From positions 166,850,912 to 166,914,911 of the forward strand of contig CM036617.1 of NCBI GenBank assembly GCA_020746105.1: DNA of 64,000 nt, given 5' to 3'. Source of the stretch: Trogon surrucura. Its lineage: Eukaryota; Chordata; Aves; Trogoniformes; Trogonidae. Positions 1-13,059 of this stretch are shown here, one piece after another (position 1 is the stretch's first letter; every line of letters starts with the position of its first letter). The translations under genes and the position numbers were made by a program. A model generated the notes under the pieces. It did not search any database. It saw nothing but the letters and a program-made list of their open reading frames with translations, and had not been told where the DNA came from.

Positions 1-102
1 AGGAACTTTCATCTTCCGCGGCTTCTTCTCCTTTTCTGTCCCTTCATCTTTCCGCTTGCGCTTCTTCATTCCACGATCCTCACTTTCTTTTAACTTTGCT
101 AT
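1..102 (-). CDS. UBN2: UBN2 coding exon 5 (partial, continues beyond the window)
   Basis: Ubinuclein-2 is a nuclear subunit of the HIRA histone H3.3 chaperone complex. This exon encodes 34 residues (exactly 102 nt) before the window ends. It is a basic lysine/arginine-rich stretch containing KKRKRKDEG and KEKKPRKMK, matching the basic linker that follows the HRD in human UBN2. The acceptor AG is at 103-104 after a pyrimidine-rich tract, and reading begins in phase 0. The cluster of basic residues looks like a nuclear localisation signal, but that is inference. The remaining roughly 1000 residues of the protein must lie to the left of the window. Identity is secure because the neighbouring exons match UBN2 closely. 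Confidence 0.9.
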   Translation of the reverse strand, partial: MAKLKESEDRGMKKRKRKDEGTEKEKKPRKMKVP

Positions 103-1103
103 CTAGAAAAGAGATCAAATAAGGACAATGATTTATCCATCCCGAAGGATTTTTACAGCAAGAAACATTTAGTTTTTCTTACACTTTCCAATTCAGAGCT
201 AGGAAAAATAGCCCAATGTGTATAAAGACAAACAGTACCAATGGATTCCTAGCAGCAACTGCCATTACTGACAAGTCTCAATCATTAGTGATCTTTAAAT
301 AGCTACTGAATTCAGAGTTTTCAATAAGAAAAATATTTTATGGCACACACAGACTGATGCCCAGCTAGTATGAACAATGGCCACCCTGGAAGACAATCAT
401 CAGCATCACCTGCTGCTACCACAGTTTCACTGCTGAGTATGAAGTTACATGGTATAGAATATCTTTCTGGCCAATTCAGAGCAGCTGCCTCCTCTCCCAA
501 GTTCCTGCAGATCCCTAGCTTACCTGCCCTTCACATTGTGCAAACATTATCAACACACCAAATCATGGGACCATAAGGGCTGCTATGAGGAAAGTTAACT
601 CCATTCCAGTCAGATCCAATACAAGAACCTTAAAATTACATTAAAGAACTGTAGAGCATGAATAGACATCAGAAAGCAGGAAATTCTTAGAATGGCATGG
701 AACTTATGAATGTCCTATGCAAGCAATTATGTTCCCATTGAGCATAAACTGTCAAAGCACATAGAACAGAGCAAGCTCTTTGGGAAAGACTGTACACATA
801 CTTTTTAATACAAATATTCTTATGTGCCAGGTGTTATTCCAAGTATTAGTAACAATTTCAAATCATCACCCAGCACTTCAATATTGATGGACACAACTTG
901 TTCATTTGCCTAACCTGATGGTTAGTCTTACAAGACTGGACAGTCTGTGGACATAAGCCACAAAACAGAAAGAGCAATAAAAGAGTACTGTGCATCAGTT
1001 TCCTTTCAACCTCTTCCTCTGAGCCATTCTATGTGTATCAAGTACTTCCCTACACCCACCTAGCTGTAAGTTCTGTATGAAAAGCATAATTAAGATCACT
1101 CAC
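103..1103 (-). other. UBN2: UBN2 intron 4
   Basis: A GT-AG intron of about 1 kb, with donor GTGAGT at 1103 and acceptor CTAG ending at 103. It has AT-rich unique sequence, and I see no repeat or coding signal inside it. A 68-codon open frame on the plus strand shows no recognisable similarity and is taken as chance. Confidence 0.85.
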
Positions 1104-1241
1104 TTTAGGTGGCCTATGCTTTTTGTCTTCTGCAAAGTCTTCGTCCTCCGAGTCAGATGCCTGGCGGAACTGCAGTGTACCAGTGTTGATATAAAACCCT
1201 CCATATTTGGTTGTCAGGGATGCAGGAACCAATTCATCATA
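1104..1241 (-). CDS. UBN2: UBN2 coding exon 4 (second half of the HRD)
   Basis: Encodes 46 residues beginning [18 protein letters not shown] and ending HRPPK. This is nearly identical to human UBN2 across the C-terminal half of the Hpc2-related domain (HRD) and the acidic tail after it ([11 protein letters not shown]). In ubinucleins the HRD contacts the H3.3-H4 dimer and gives H3.3 preference. The exon is 138 nt, phase 0 at both ends, with acceptor CCCAG before 1241 and donor GTGAGT from 1103. The acidic run differs slightly from human, where I recall DTEEDDITDN, as expected in a linker. UBN1 is excluded because UBN1 has SESEDDF here and the downstream exon fits UBN2. Confidence 0.96.
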
Positions 1242-2620
1242 CTGGGCAGGAAAAAGAAGGTGAGTTTATCAGCATTTCTTAGTAAAATGAATAGGTATTT
1301 CATTTACCAGTCCGTATACATGAAAAATCATGCACAGGTACACAGCTTTCTAAAATAGAAACAGAACAGTAATGCTATTGAAAACTTATTGGTTGAGGCA
1401 CAGAGTATTAATACCACAGAATAACCTTTTCTACTTTCAAAGCAATGCCTTTTTTTGGAAGAAAAGACAGGACTACAGCACTAAAAGTACTGCTTTCTGA
1501 AGGAAATGAGGATGGGCACAGAGGCATTTCCCACTACCACCACAAGGAAAAAAACCAATCCCACAAACAAACCACTATAAAACTTTTTTCCCCAATATAC
1601 TGTCTCTGAGAGCTAGCTCATTAAATCTCAAGATATATAAGCTATATAAACCATGATGTATCACCTTCCTGTGAGCAATTTCATTGGTGGTTTTTTGTCC
1701 ACAAAGTAGGCAGGTACAGGTAAATGATTTGTTTTCATCTATGACAGCCTTACAGGGATACTAGCAATATCACTGGTTGAAAATAAGTTTTGTAAAAAAC
1801 CCCAAAAGTGCCTCTATCGGTTCTCCTATTGACTACCCTCCAATCATACAAGATAATGCATAGTTCAAGTTACCTTCCGTTAGTCACGCACTTCTCTCGC
1901 ACCCCTTTTATCTGTAATAGCTACATTTATTTCCAGAATCTATTTCCTCCATATTTCTTTAGAGAGATGACAGGCTGAACAACCACTATATTGCAGTGGA
2001 AGAAGCCAGAATTTTACAGAACTGGATATTATATCCAGGAAACGGGATTGAAGATAGTAGAGATGTGGGGGGTTTTTTTTGCAAGTTAAGCATAAAAAAA
2101 CCAACCAAACAACACCTTCTCAGATTATATGCTTTGTTTCATTAAGATTGCCACGATTTTCACTGACACTAACCTCTGCAGTGCACTTGACATGCTCACA
2201 GGTTTCAATATCTGCTACATTTAGTACCAACTCTAACCACAACGCCCTACTCAAAGATCTTCTCTTACAACATTCTCCAAACTTTTCCTTTGTTAAAAAT
2301 GATATCCCAGACATGACAAACTTAGTCACAGTACGTATTATCTTATTCCAAATTTTAAGCATTGAATATAGGACATTGTCTCTTATACAAATACCACGAT
2401 GCCAGGACTTGTTTTATTGAATGTCAGGCAAATTCTCACTCTGTTTAGACAGCTTTAAAACCACAAAAGGTTCAAACTCTTGCACACTTTATTTGGAGAA
2501 GTACTTAGTATTTATGAGGGAATTTCCAAGTTAGAATTACAAAGTTGTATCTCAAAAGCATTGAAATCCAAAGGCACAGGAAAAGTGGCCAATATTAAGT
2601 ACAGTGGAAGATGATACTAA

Positions 2621-2644
2621 TTTTATTATTATTTTATTATTATT
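2621..2644. repeat. TTA/TTAT-type microsatellite
   Basis: A short run of TTATTATT units with one TTTA interruption, inside UBN2 intron 3. Confidence 0.7.
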
Positions 2645-5600
2645 CTGGGAGGATGAATAGATGCACTCAAGCTCTATACTTAAGTATCAACAAAGCAAGC
2701 CATGGAAGTGCTTGCAAGAGAATTAAGGGGGGGTTGTCTTGACAATGCAACTATCACTACATGGAAGGACATTCCTGCCCTTAACTACTCCAAATTCAAA
2801 CTACTGGTCTTAGTTTTGAAATACTGAAAATTGTAAGATGGTTCACTTAGGGAACAAATACAATTCTGGAAGCTGCAGTCTGTCTGCACAGAAACAGAAC
2901 GCCTGAGACAAATACCTGCCAAGTAGCATAAGGAAGAAGCATTTACAGGACCTAGAAAGTGTTCCAGAAGTACCAGAAAGACACAGCAGCAATGCAATGA
3001 CTAAGAATCAACTTCTGCCCTTCTTCTAAAGTAAGGGCAGGATTTTGACACACCTCAAAGGTGTGTCCTCTGGTAGAGGACAAGGACAATTTTGAGCTTC
3101 AGCTGCAAATGGTTAATGTTCCATAGCACAGCCAAACAACTAAGAATTAAGATACTTGAGAAGGAAACACTGTGTTTGGTATTTTGAAGTCCGAACCACC
3201 AGGCATGTCTGTTAAGACCGAATTCAACAGTCTGAATAAATTAGCAAGCAGTTTTTACTGCCACATTAACTGAAGACTTGAGATCACCCACATAAGGGAG
3301 CACACACAGTGTTGAGTGTCAGCTACCATCTCATTTCATTTCCCCTGCACACCATGCAAAACTTACTGAAGACAAAATGATTTAAAAAACAAAACGTCTG
3401 GGCTTCCAAGACAGGAAGAGGAGGAAAACAGTGAACGTATACATCAACAGGGAAGCTGCTGAGGGCTTGAACTGGAGATGTATGTGCATTTGATCTGAGT
3501 AAGTAGTTAGACATTTCCATGAGTCGTCACCACCTTTTATCTTCCTGGAATGATAGGCTCAGACACAGTACAGAAAGACAGAACGGGAAAGGAAGAAAGG
3601 TGACAGGATCTGTGAAACACCCTAAGGCCATATGAAAAGACTAGTGCAAGAAAGCTGGAGAATCTATTAATTGGACAAATGAAAGCCAGCTGCCTTAGTT
3701 TTGGACTTGTCATTCATCTTCAGGGGCCAGGACAATCATGCAAAGTAGGAGCTGCAAAGTAAATTTGAGACTGGAGGCTGGGTAAGAATTTCAGAGAAAT
3801 CTGATGTTTTTCCACAGCTCTCCGATACAGCTTCATTATATACAAGAAAGATGAAAGGGAAAGAAAATAAGTTATTATCCACAGTGCTAAACATACAAAG
3901 CATGCATTTTCCTTTTGAGTTGACAGGGTGTGAACTGAATTGGTGCGGGTGGGGCAGGCAGTACACGATCAAAACAGAAGAGAGCAGTAGTTGGCAAGTT
4001 TGAAGGAGAAAGCACACAGTCAAAGCTGGGACCATTATCACAGGAACTGAAGAACAAGTAAAGGGAAACACAGTAAAGATTTGGCTGCAGAGCAGCCAAG
4101 GAAGCCCTGGAGAACACAAAAGAAAAAGCAAGGATTAAAGACAGTCCACAAGTGAGGAAGCCATGAATCACCATGGAAGATAAAATTATCTACATGCCAC
4201 GTGGCACAGATCCATAGGAATAGGGCAACCAGAAAAGCAGAATTCATTCAATATACAGAACAAACTACTCCGCAGCACTATCAGCAAGACATGGATGTGT
4301 AATTTACTAGTTGAGGTTTCAGCAGCTTCTACTGAGGACTGTGGTTTAGTCAGACTTTAAGACCTTTTTGATATTGAGTTATTCCTAACCCTGGAGAGTG
4401 TTTACTACCAAAATTTGTTTTGTCCTCAGCCTACTGAACAAGGTATAACTTATAACTCAAAGTTTCATTTTATTTTCAGCTTAACCAAAAACTGGAGCCT
4501 GCAGACCACAGTGTACCTAGTACCACTTCCTTCGAGGCAAGCTTACTATTTTCTAGCATCCTAACTGAAGAGGAAATTGGAAGTTGAATATATAGACGAC
4601 TGGCCACTTTTAGATCAAACTTCATTTTAAAGTTTGTCCAGGACTCTCAGTTAAAGGGAACATGGCTCTGGCAACTAAATCTTCTGATTAAGTTGTTTCA
4701 AGACTTTGCACTACACCTTTTTCTATGTATGAAATGACAGAAATTATCCTATTAAGGAAAATGGTTTAAGCCCTTGACAATGTTCTTCTCTTCCTTACAC
4801 ATTCCAAGATTGAAAATTAAAATTCTCAGACCTACAAACAATCAGGACTTCATACATGATTGACTCCTGTGAATATGGATCTATTCCAGAGATGACTATG
4901 GAATCATTCTGCAGACTGAAATAACATCTGATCAGTATGTAAGTTATTTTCAGCTATTGTCCTTGAGCTACATTACTATGTTTCCAATGCTATTAATCCA
5001 ATTAAATGTTTAGGTGTGAAAGATAATTTAGGTATTTTTTAAATTAACCAGTTTCAACTTCAACAGTGAAATTTTATGGGCTATACTGAGTTAGTTCTGA
5101 AATCCAGACCCACGGCATATAGCAGCATCTCATATCGTTGTCTCTTGTGTTCAGCTATTTTGATCATAATCCTCACCATTCAGCTCCCTTCCAGAGAACA
5201 ACCTATACTACAGGAGTACACATGTCAAAAGGCTTTTTAACATTTCCACATTAAGATCTCGAAGTGAGATTTGCTGCAAACACATCTAAGGGTTTTAAGA
5301 AAGGCAGCCTGTAAATTACTTGTTGCGGAATGGGTATTATTTAAATAAAAGATAAGGAGGGGTCATTTTTGCTCCTTGTTTAGTTTAGTTTTAAGATACC
5401 TCTAACCAGTGGGGTAGGGGAAAAGCTATTTATTTTGTAATGATCATTAGCCCACTGAATAAAAGTCAAGCTACTGAAGTTCACGCCAAATATGGTTGCT
5501 TCAGTCAAACAGACTGAACATCCATGCAGTTCACTACGTATGTCAAGATACTTCAAATATAGTTGATCCATCTCTATGCTTCCTAAAGACACAAAGAACT

Positions 5601-6737
5601 GAAGTGTATTCTTTGGCTTTGCTGTCCTTTAAGGATGAGTTTTCAAACAGGAAACCAGAACCATATTTCTGAAAAACAGCATAATAGAATATAAATTGAA
5701 ATCCTGAACAACGTTAAGGGAGAACAATACATTGCTTTCCTAATCCAAGACAACATCAAAAAGCAAGCAGAAAGAGCTTTCCCATGGTAAAGAAGGCTCT
5801 TCTTCCAAAATACATACGCAAGTTTTTTTGTTGGGTTTTTTTAACCCTGGGGCAAAGGCCAGCTGGCATAGCACAACAGAAAGAAGCATAACAGACTATT
5901 AAAAAAAGATGTAATGCCTGGCTCAGAGTAGACTAGACTAGGATAGAATAGTCTCCTAGGAGAATCCTAGTTAAGTAGTCACGATATGGTAATCCATCAG
6001 CCTACGAGAGCACCTTGGGAGAAGTACCAGTACGTGTATGTTGCCCTGCTTTGTTCTCACCACAACTTATATTCTTCCACCAGTCACCAAAACCAGCCTC
6101 TTAGCTTAAGTAACCTTCAGCGTAACAAGATGACATTAAATCACTTTGAAAATATTTCAGCCTACATTATAAAAAGGATGACCACTCAACATGAACACCC
6201 TCATCTATTCAACTCAGTTCCTTCAGAGATTCCTAAAAAAGGATATGGTATTTTGCAGAAGTAGCAAGAGAATATTACTGCTGCTTTACAAACACCAGGC
6301 TTTGTCTGCAAATTCAACTACCTTTGTCCTTCTAGCCATAATGGTTCTGGTACTAGAGGACTGCTTGGTATACACTTTAAATATGTCTGGTTTGTATTAA
6401 ACAGCGTAGTATCTGTTTTATTTGTTTGGTATGCCACTGTACACCTTTATTTATTTACCTTGGGGTGAGGAGGGATAAAAAGTAAAGGATCTTCTAACCA
6501 GAATTTGCCCTTGTATTCACCCAAATGCATACAACATGTCAGGTGACAACCGGCAAATCTACCCTGAAGGCATTTGGGAAGCGTGCAAGACGTCTTTTAT
6601 TAAAGGTGGCACGGTGCACTCAGCTAAGTGAGCACCACTCCCCAACCACAGAACTTCCAAGACTGGGAATAGTGACAATGAACAAGGAAGACAAACCAGT
6701 AATATAAACACACAAATCCATAGCCAATGAAACAGCT

Positions 6738-6752
6738 GGGGGGTGGGGGGGG
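6738..6752. repeat. G-rich homopolymer tract
   Basis: An almost pure G run broken by one T, inside UBN2 intron 3. It lies on the strand opposite to the UBN2 transcript, so the pre-mRNA carries a C run here. Confidence 0.7.
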
Positions 6753-7125
6753 AACCTCTAATGCACCCTCATATATTCAGTATGGATGAGGTTTATGATA
6801 TAGGTCAATAAAAGCAGCAATGATGTTAAATTTATCTCTCAATCCAACATTGGAATAATGTTTAATAATGGATCCTATGTAGCATTTTTCTGTACATGTA
6901 TCTAACACTAGCAAGTTAACGTCTTTTTTTTCATTTGGTGTTTTATCTCGTTTGTTTGGGTTTTTAAGAGACATTTATCTTTCTCAAGCAACAATACTGC
7001 CCTCCACAGTGATGCATAAAACCAACTCCTTTGACTGGGAAGGATGACAGAACATCAAGTGGCCTGAAACAACATCTGGTCCAGAATCCCACCAAAAAAA
7101 AAAAAAAAGTAGGAATTACCATCGT

Positions 7126-7198
7126 CACACTGAGCTCTGCCATTCCCCACGTAGATACTCTTCGTGTCCATCAGCACACTGAGCTCTGCCATTCCCCA
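7126..7198. repeat. Local direct duplication with a 49-bp period
   Basis: The 24-base block starting cacactgagctctgcc and ending attcccca occurs at 7126-7149 and again, identical, at 7175-7198. It is preceded in both copies by a similar catcg/catca stretch. The spacing of 49 bp suggests a small tandem duplication or replication-slippage event. Confidence 0.8.
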
Positions 7199-8449
7199 AA
7201 CATACACTAGTCTCACTGGGAAAAAGTATCTCAGATACTCAAGAGTCTTAAGGAAGATGCTCTTGCTGGCAATCCACCAGCTTCAAATTTCAGAGCTGAA
7301 GTACTGTATGAGAAGCGACTGGCAGGCTAGTTTTCTCTACGCAGCAGCACAGGACTCTTACACCAGTGTTAAGAAGGTTACTATGGAACCATGAATACAG
7401 TAGACTGGGTTAAGTATTCCCATGGGGCCCTGCATGTCCCAAGTACTGAACTGCATGCTTCCCATTGCTCTTGGCATTTGCGTTTTGCTTCAGTTCCTGT
7501 CAGCGGGGCTACCTGGTATCGCTGCTTCAAAAGACAGGAGCTTGCACCACTTACAGATTTCTAGATGGATGGTTCTTTCTCTGCATTCATCTGTCTAACC
7601 CGGTAGCTGGTCATTGTTTCGGATGTGCAAGTTTTATTACCTCTGAATAGGAATAAACTGCAGACATTTTCACTAGCACCATTTCTTACTTCAGATCCCT
7701 GATCTATATATATCTACATAGCAGAAAGTTCAGAGAACACTGTATTCCCCTGGAATCTCTATATAAAGTTTACTTTGTCAGGAAGGTATTCAGCCAACCA
7801 TGCATTCAGAGGTCATCACAAGAGCAAGTAGTCCAGTCAAACCAGGCTGACACACACATGTATGTGTGCATGCAGGAAGAATAGCAGGAAAGCAGAAAAA
7901 TCACAGGAACACTATTCCACAGTGTATGTTGTTCTGGGAAATTTACCCTATAGCAAAACCTAATTTCAGCATCAGAGTAGTGGAAACACTGAGAAGAGAC
8001 AGTTTTCTTTGCAGATTATGAACATTTTGTGTATTGCTACTGCAGAGGTTCATTAAGATAAGCAAAGATTAGGACTTGCCATCAGACTAATCGCTACATA
8101 GTGCTTAGAAACAATAGTAAGATAGTCTTGATTTACATGGTTTTTTGGAGGACCCAAATGTTCTCTTACATATGCTATTTATTATATAAGCATCTACATT
8201 ACATGCATAAAAGTGCTTAATTGGAAGTTGATACAAAGGAAGCAGAATTCCTTAACTCTCTTGCAATATCTGCTCAAAAGAGTTTTATTGGTTTGATTTC
8301 TTGAATAATATTTGATGGCATTACCTCAAAATCCTTTTTTAGAAGGAAAATATCTCTAAAGCTATGGAATAAATCTTTCGGTGCCAAAGAGCTCAGTATT
8401 TCTTTCACACCTGTGACAAGAAAAAGGACCAAAATTCAAAGGAAGTTTT

Positions 8450-8910
8450 CAATTATATTTTTCTGGGATACTGAGGGAGATCATCATGGCCAGGCTTCGC
8501 GAACGAAGATATGGGAAGGGCTCTACCCACACTTGCTACAAGCGCGCTGATGGCTAAAAAGGCCGATGCGGGATAGGCAAGTCCAGTTGCAAAAGGCACA
8601 GCGGAAAGTCTCCTTAGGTGGTACTGGCGAGGCACAGTTACTTCTGCATTGTCTTTTCTCCGTGAGACTAATTCTACGTGCGTTCTCAAAGGAGGCAGCA
8701 GCGTTATGGCTGGTGTGTCACCACATCTCCCGATTGGAGGCCAGAGTGGACTGCAGATGGTAGAAGTGCTCATATTCATTTTACAACTGTTTGTGTCCAG
8801 GGTATTATATACTTTATTACACATAAAAAGCCATCTTTCAAAAGGAAGTAGGTCCAGTCTGGACGTGGCTCTCACATTCCTTGGGGTACATGACGATTTA
8901 ATAGCTGGCC
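8450..8910 (-). mobile_element. Old interspersed repeat, probably the 3' end of a non-LTR element, with a Cys/His finger-like tail
   Basis: This block stands out from the intron by its many CpG dinucleotides. Read on the minus strand it contains C-x2-C-x3-C followed by SRIGLFSHQRAC and then IFVREAWP before two adjacent stop codons at about 8480. A C-x2-C...SRIGL.SHQR.C pattern at the extreme C-terminus followed by IFVREA is, from memory, common at the end of predicted mobile-element proteins in animals. Upstream codons in the same frame read STLASNREMW and AAASFENARR, with at least one stop between them, so the copy is dead. A perfect 5-bp stem with a 4-base loop (cttcg-cgaa-cgaag, 8495-8508) lies in the terminal part. 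The family name is not certain. Boundaries are approximate. Confidence 0.5.
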
Positions 8911-10925
8911 AGAGAAGATGAGCAAGTTAGACACATAGATTTTCTTTCTGAACACTTCCCATTTGCAACTGAGATGCAATGAGCAGTTTTGTTGAACTTA
9001 ACTCCTACATTACAGGACCCTCAAACTCTGCAACAGCAACTTGAACTGCAGCTGGCACACAGTGCATTTTTTCTTCTTTTCTACATAGAAATGGGGATAA
9101 AAGCAAAACAGAGATGGTCTCTCACCAGTCTGTATTTGGAATGCAGACACAAAGCATAATGACTTGTTCAGGAGAGCAATCTTTAGAGAATACACCATTC
9201 TCCCCAGTAGCTTCCACAGCTACCACATGATGCAACCATCTGGTCTTCTAACAACTGCCTTTTGTATGTTCTTGCAAGTAGTCTGGCAAGAGATATCAAA
9301 AGTAAACACTGCTACAAATCTAATGGATCTGCTGCTGGGAACAAGAACAGCACTGGAAGGAGGTTCAGTATGAGAAAGTACTAATATACCAGTGACTGAA
9401 TCTAGCAGTGAACCCTGCCAGATTAATGTATGCCTCTGTTAAAGACCTATACTGTGAGTACTGAAAATTATCCAAATCACATGAGATCTGTGATAGGTCA
9501 CAATAAAAAAAGAAATACAGCTTGGGTCCTGTATTATAAAATTTCAAAACTCGGGATGGTTAGCTGAAGTAACACTGAGAAACCGATAGGCTCAAGGGGT
9601 TTCTCAGAGGTGAAGCAAATCTGTTTCTACTGAGCTGAAGATCAGAATGTGACGTTCAAAAAGGACGTACACCAAGGCTTAGTCCCCAATATTGTTCCAG
9701 CAGCACAACCAAGAGTCGAGGGACAATGATAGGGCAGTGTAATATTAGGAAATTCAACTACCATTTTAATCTAAGACCAAGGGGAGGAAAAAAAAAAAAA
9801 AAGACAAATTAGTACAAGCTACAACAACCATCTATACCAAACTCAGTTCTCAGGCAACTTGCTCACCTGCCTTCAGGCCTACTTCAGCAACTAACAATAT
9901 ACACAAATGACCTCAGCCTACCATCCACTGTGGTTAACAGCTGAACTTCTTTTGCTCAAGAAGGTATCAATTCTGCAACACACTTTCTGTAAACCTCACA
10001 CAGTTCTTAAGAGCAATATTCAGCACAGCATCTATTCTCATTATGTATCCGTCCCACCCAGACTTTTAGTTCCCTCCTTCACAGCAGGTCACTGCTGCTT
10101 TGTCCAGTGTCACTCAGCAGTGGAGGAAACTGAAGGCTGGCTGGAGTATTACAAGTGTCAGGTGTTCAGGTTTTTTTGTTTGGTTGGGAGGGTTTTTCTG
10201 TTTTTTTTTTGGTTGTTGTTCCTTTTTACTTGACTAAACAGTACACCTACTTCTTCCTGACAACTAATAAAGGAGAATTATACAATTGTCTACAATTCTG
10301 TAGTTTTCTATAATCTTTTGTCATCCACCCTCTCTTCTAAGCTTCTTCCTCATTTTCACATTTTAATATATTGCCTCTAAAATAAGTACCACATGTCCTC
10401 TTATAATCTGCTTTATATTCCTGATACTGTCTGTACCTAACTAATACCTTTTTCTTTTACATCAAGATATGTTTTCATTCCTGAAAAATACTCAGACAAA
10501 TAAGCTGTAATATCCTCCTGTTCAACCAAGCTGTTTAAACTCTTTCTTTTTTTTTTTTTCCAGACACATTCAATGAATATTTAGAATGACCATCCTAATC
10601 TTACCAGGTTTTAAGAGTAGGATAACTAGTACGAGAAACTGTATAATTTCAGTCCACAGTAAATGAAAGGCACAAATAATAATTTCCTTTCTAAAGCTGA
10701 AAAATTATGTGATATAGCAGCAACTTTCTTAATTCTTGCAGCATGCAATATGTAAACAGGACTACAAACACAATCATTTGCTGGATTCCCAAAGTAGTAT
10801 GCCCTTTGGATCCAGATCAGTTATACACAAGCACAAAGTATATTTCCTTACCTTTCTTTTTTATCAAAAAAAATAAAGCATTGTCTTATTCCTTCCTTCT
10901 TTCTGCTTTGACGAAGCTTACTTAC

Positions 10926-11027
10926 CGCTTCAGAATTGTCAATGAAAGGGTCCGTTTCATCATAACCATAACCTATATCAATTAGATCCTGCAGGCGATC
11001 CTTCCGATGTTTGTGGGGCTTTCCACC
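10926..11027 (-). CDS. UBN2: UBN2 coding exon 3 (core of the HRD)
   Basis: Encodes 34 residues, from [15 protein letters not shown] through [16 protein letters not shown]. This is the most conserved block of ubinucleins and of yeast Hpc2: the start of the HRD that binds histone H3.3-H4. The exon is 102 nt, phase 0 at both ends, with acceptor TTTGCAG before 11027 and donor GTAAGT from 10925. Human UBN2 has PRKHRK and IGFGYDE at the variable sites, while UBN1 has [23 protein letters not shown]. The IDIG and DETDP spellings place this as UBN2. Confidence 0.97.
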
Positions 11028-13059
11028 CTGCAAAGCGAGCAAGCATTGTGTCATTTGGGAAATGGGGAAGCAACGTACTAAAGCCTACAAAACAGAAATC
11101 ATTGGAGAGATGGCCATTCAGGGAATAAGCAGCTTTCCTTTCTTGGATGCTTCCTTGAAGATGGTCTAGATGACTAATAAAAAACTTCCACATAGGAACG
11201 AGTTCCGGCAAACAGGCTTTACCACAGCCTTACCACTATGATCCCTAGAAGGTATTCTCTAGCCACCTGGTTTCTGCATGACCAAGATCTTCCTAACACT
11301 TCCTCGGTAGAGATGTTTCACGTTTCTGTGTTTTTAAAACAATGCTAGGACCGTTAGTGATAGAAGGGCTGGAATAATTTCAAAAACGTTAAGTTTTTCA
11401 GCACAATCCAGAGTTGTTACAAAGGAAAATACTGATACCCTAGAACTCAGTAAAGTGTTTCCCCACACAAGATAGATTGCTTCTCCAGAGAAACATGAAG
11501 CCTAAGTCAAAAGAGAAAAACACAGATCTGGTACTTGCAGATCCAGTGTCTATGAGTTTTCAGGAAGTTGCAGCATTCATATGATGTAACTGAATAAAAA
11601 ACATAAGAGTAAATCCTCTGCAATGCAAGAGCTGTCACTTCAGTTGATAGGACTGGACATGAAACAGTTACTTGAGTAACTTAAAGCCGGAAGCTGCATA
11701 ATAGACTGGGGGCTCACTCACCTACAAGAAACAGAAAACTAAATTTTAACCTGTAAGCACTTTTCTCATATGGAAGTTTTACTGTTAAGTCAAGTAAAAA
11801 CTCACATATTCCTGGAATCTAGACTTAGTTAGACAAACGGGAATCTGCTTAGGATATAAGGCCTAGTTTTCCAACTCACATATACTGTCAAAATTGTCAA
11901 TATATAAGTCTTAAAAGATAGAATTCTCCAAAAGGCACCACCCTCACTAAAATGGCAAGCAGTGCTCTTTTGTGAATTTGAGAAGACTTGCTCAGGAAGA
12001 ATCTGCTCAGCCTGTACTTTACTGTTCTGTTCAGAATAAGCATGAGTCTTAGCTGACATTCAAATATCACAATCCAGCTGTTACTCTGAGCATGCAGACA
12101 CTGTGCAAAGGTTTCATCCTGGCTCTTTTATGAGAACTATAAGCACCTGAACACCAGCATTTTAACAATATTTTGCAAGAACTCAAGTTTGCAATCAAGC
12201 ATTGCATCCCATAACATGCAGGGTTTTTTTCTTTCAAAAAAAAAAAGTTGATATGAGAGAAGAAAAAAAAATCTTGGAAAAATAAAGGTAGCACTCAACA
12301 ATTCTGTTTAAACTCCTCTGCAAAAGCTTATGTAATTCTCATGATTCTGACTGAGGCACCAGCAGGCTGTCTCAAGAATGCTACATAAACTATACCTTAC
12401 CTCTATTGATCTCACTAATATGTGTACCACATCTCTTGCTAAGCACAAGTTACCATCAACACCCTTTTTGTGAGTTCAAAATCCTTTTGCAGCAATGGCT
12501 ACTCTACAGGCATTAAAAAAATATATACAAATAAATTCTCAATACAATCTGATTGCCTGTTATTCATAAAAACATAGTGAAGAGATGGAATAAAATTAAT
12601 AAACCCAAATCTCTCAATAGCCAAATGAATATAAGCAGAATTAAAATAAAATAAAACCTGTATTCAGACTTAGGAAAATATCCAAACCACTGTACGTATA
12701 GTTAAGAGAATTTCCTTCAGGCCTGGTTCTGTCCAGTTATGTTTAAGGAAGTGTGCTGAAAGTCCATATGATCAAGATGCCAAGGATACAAGACCACAGC
12801 AGAACAGAAGGGCTTATCTGCATCAGGGTTTACTATGCAGCAGTTCAGGGAATTTTCACCATTAAAGCTTTTCATCTATCCCAAGACTGTTCTCCAACGT
12901 TTTTGTCCCAAAACATAAGCAGTCGTGATACTAGAGCAAATTAAGATGTTTAGCTTCTGAGGCTACAAACGGTACTCATTCAAGTACTCAGAAAACTCAA
13001 ATACTTAAGTTCAACAAATTAACTGTGGCACATAAACTAAGGTTTAAACAACCTGTACC

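Larger units (their letters stand above)
1242..10925 (-). other. UBN2: UBN2 intron 3
   Basis: A 9.7 kb intron with donor GTAAGT at 10925 and acceptor CAG at 1242. It is mostly AT-rich unique sequence with scattered homopolymers: a TTA-type run near 2621-2644, a G run at 6738-6752, and A runs near 7094 and 9790. It also has a short direct duplication at 7126-7198. The only clear interspersed repeat is the CpG-rich relic at about 8450-8910. The open frames at 2079-2420, 3736-4247, 5986-6400 and 9907-10233 have no recognisable domain and no splice or codon support, so they are treated as chance. Confidence 0.8.

Noticed and set aside
3736-4247. Three overlapping minus-strand open frames rich in hydrophobic residues
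   Set aside because: They lie inside UBN2 intron 3 with no homology recognised. The overlapping frames all look alike because of T/C-rich composition.
9640-9730. Weak resemblance of the stretch around gcttagtccccaatattgtt to a retroelement reverse-transcriptase region
   Set aside because: It is too short, and no flanking motif supports it.
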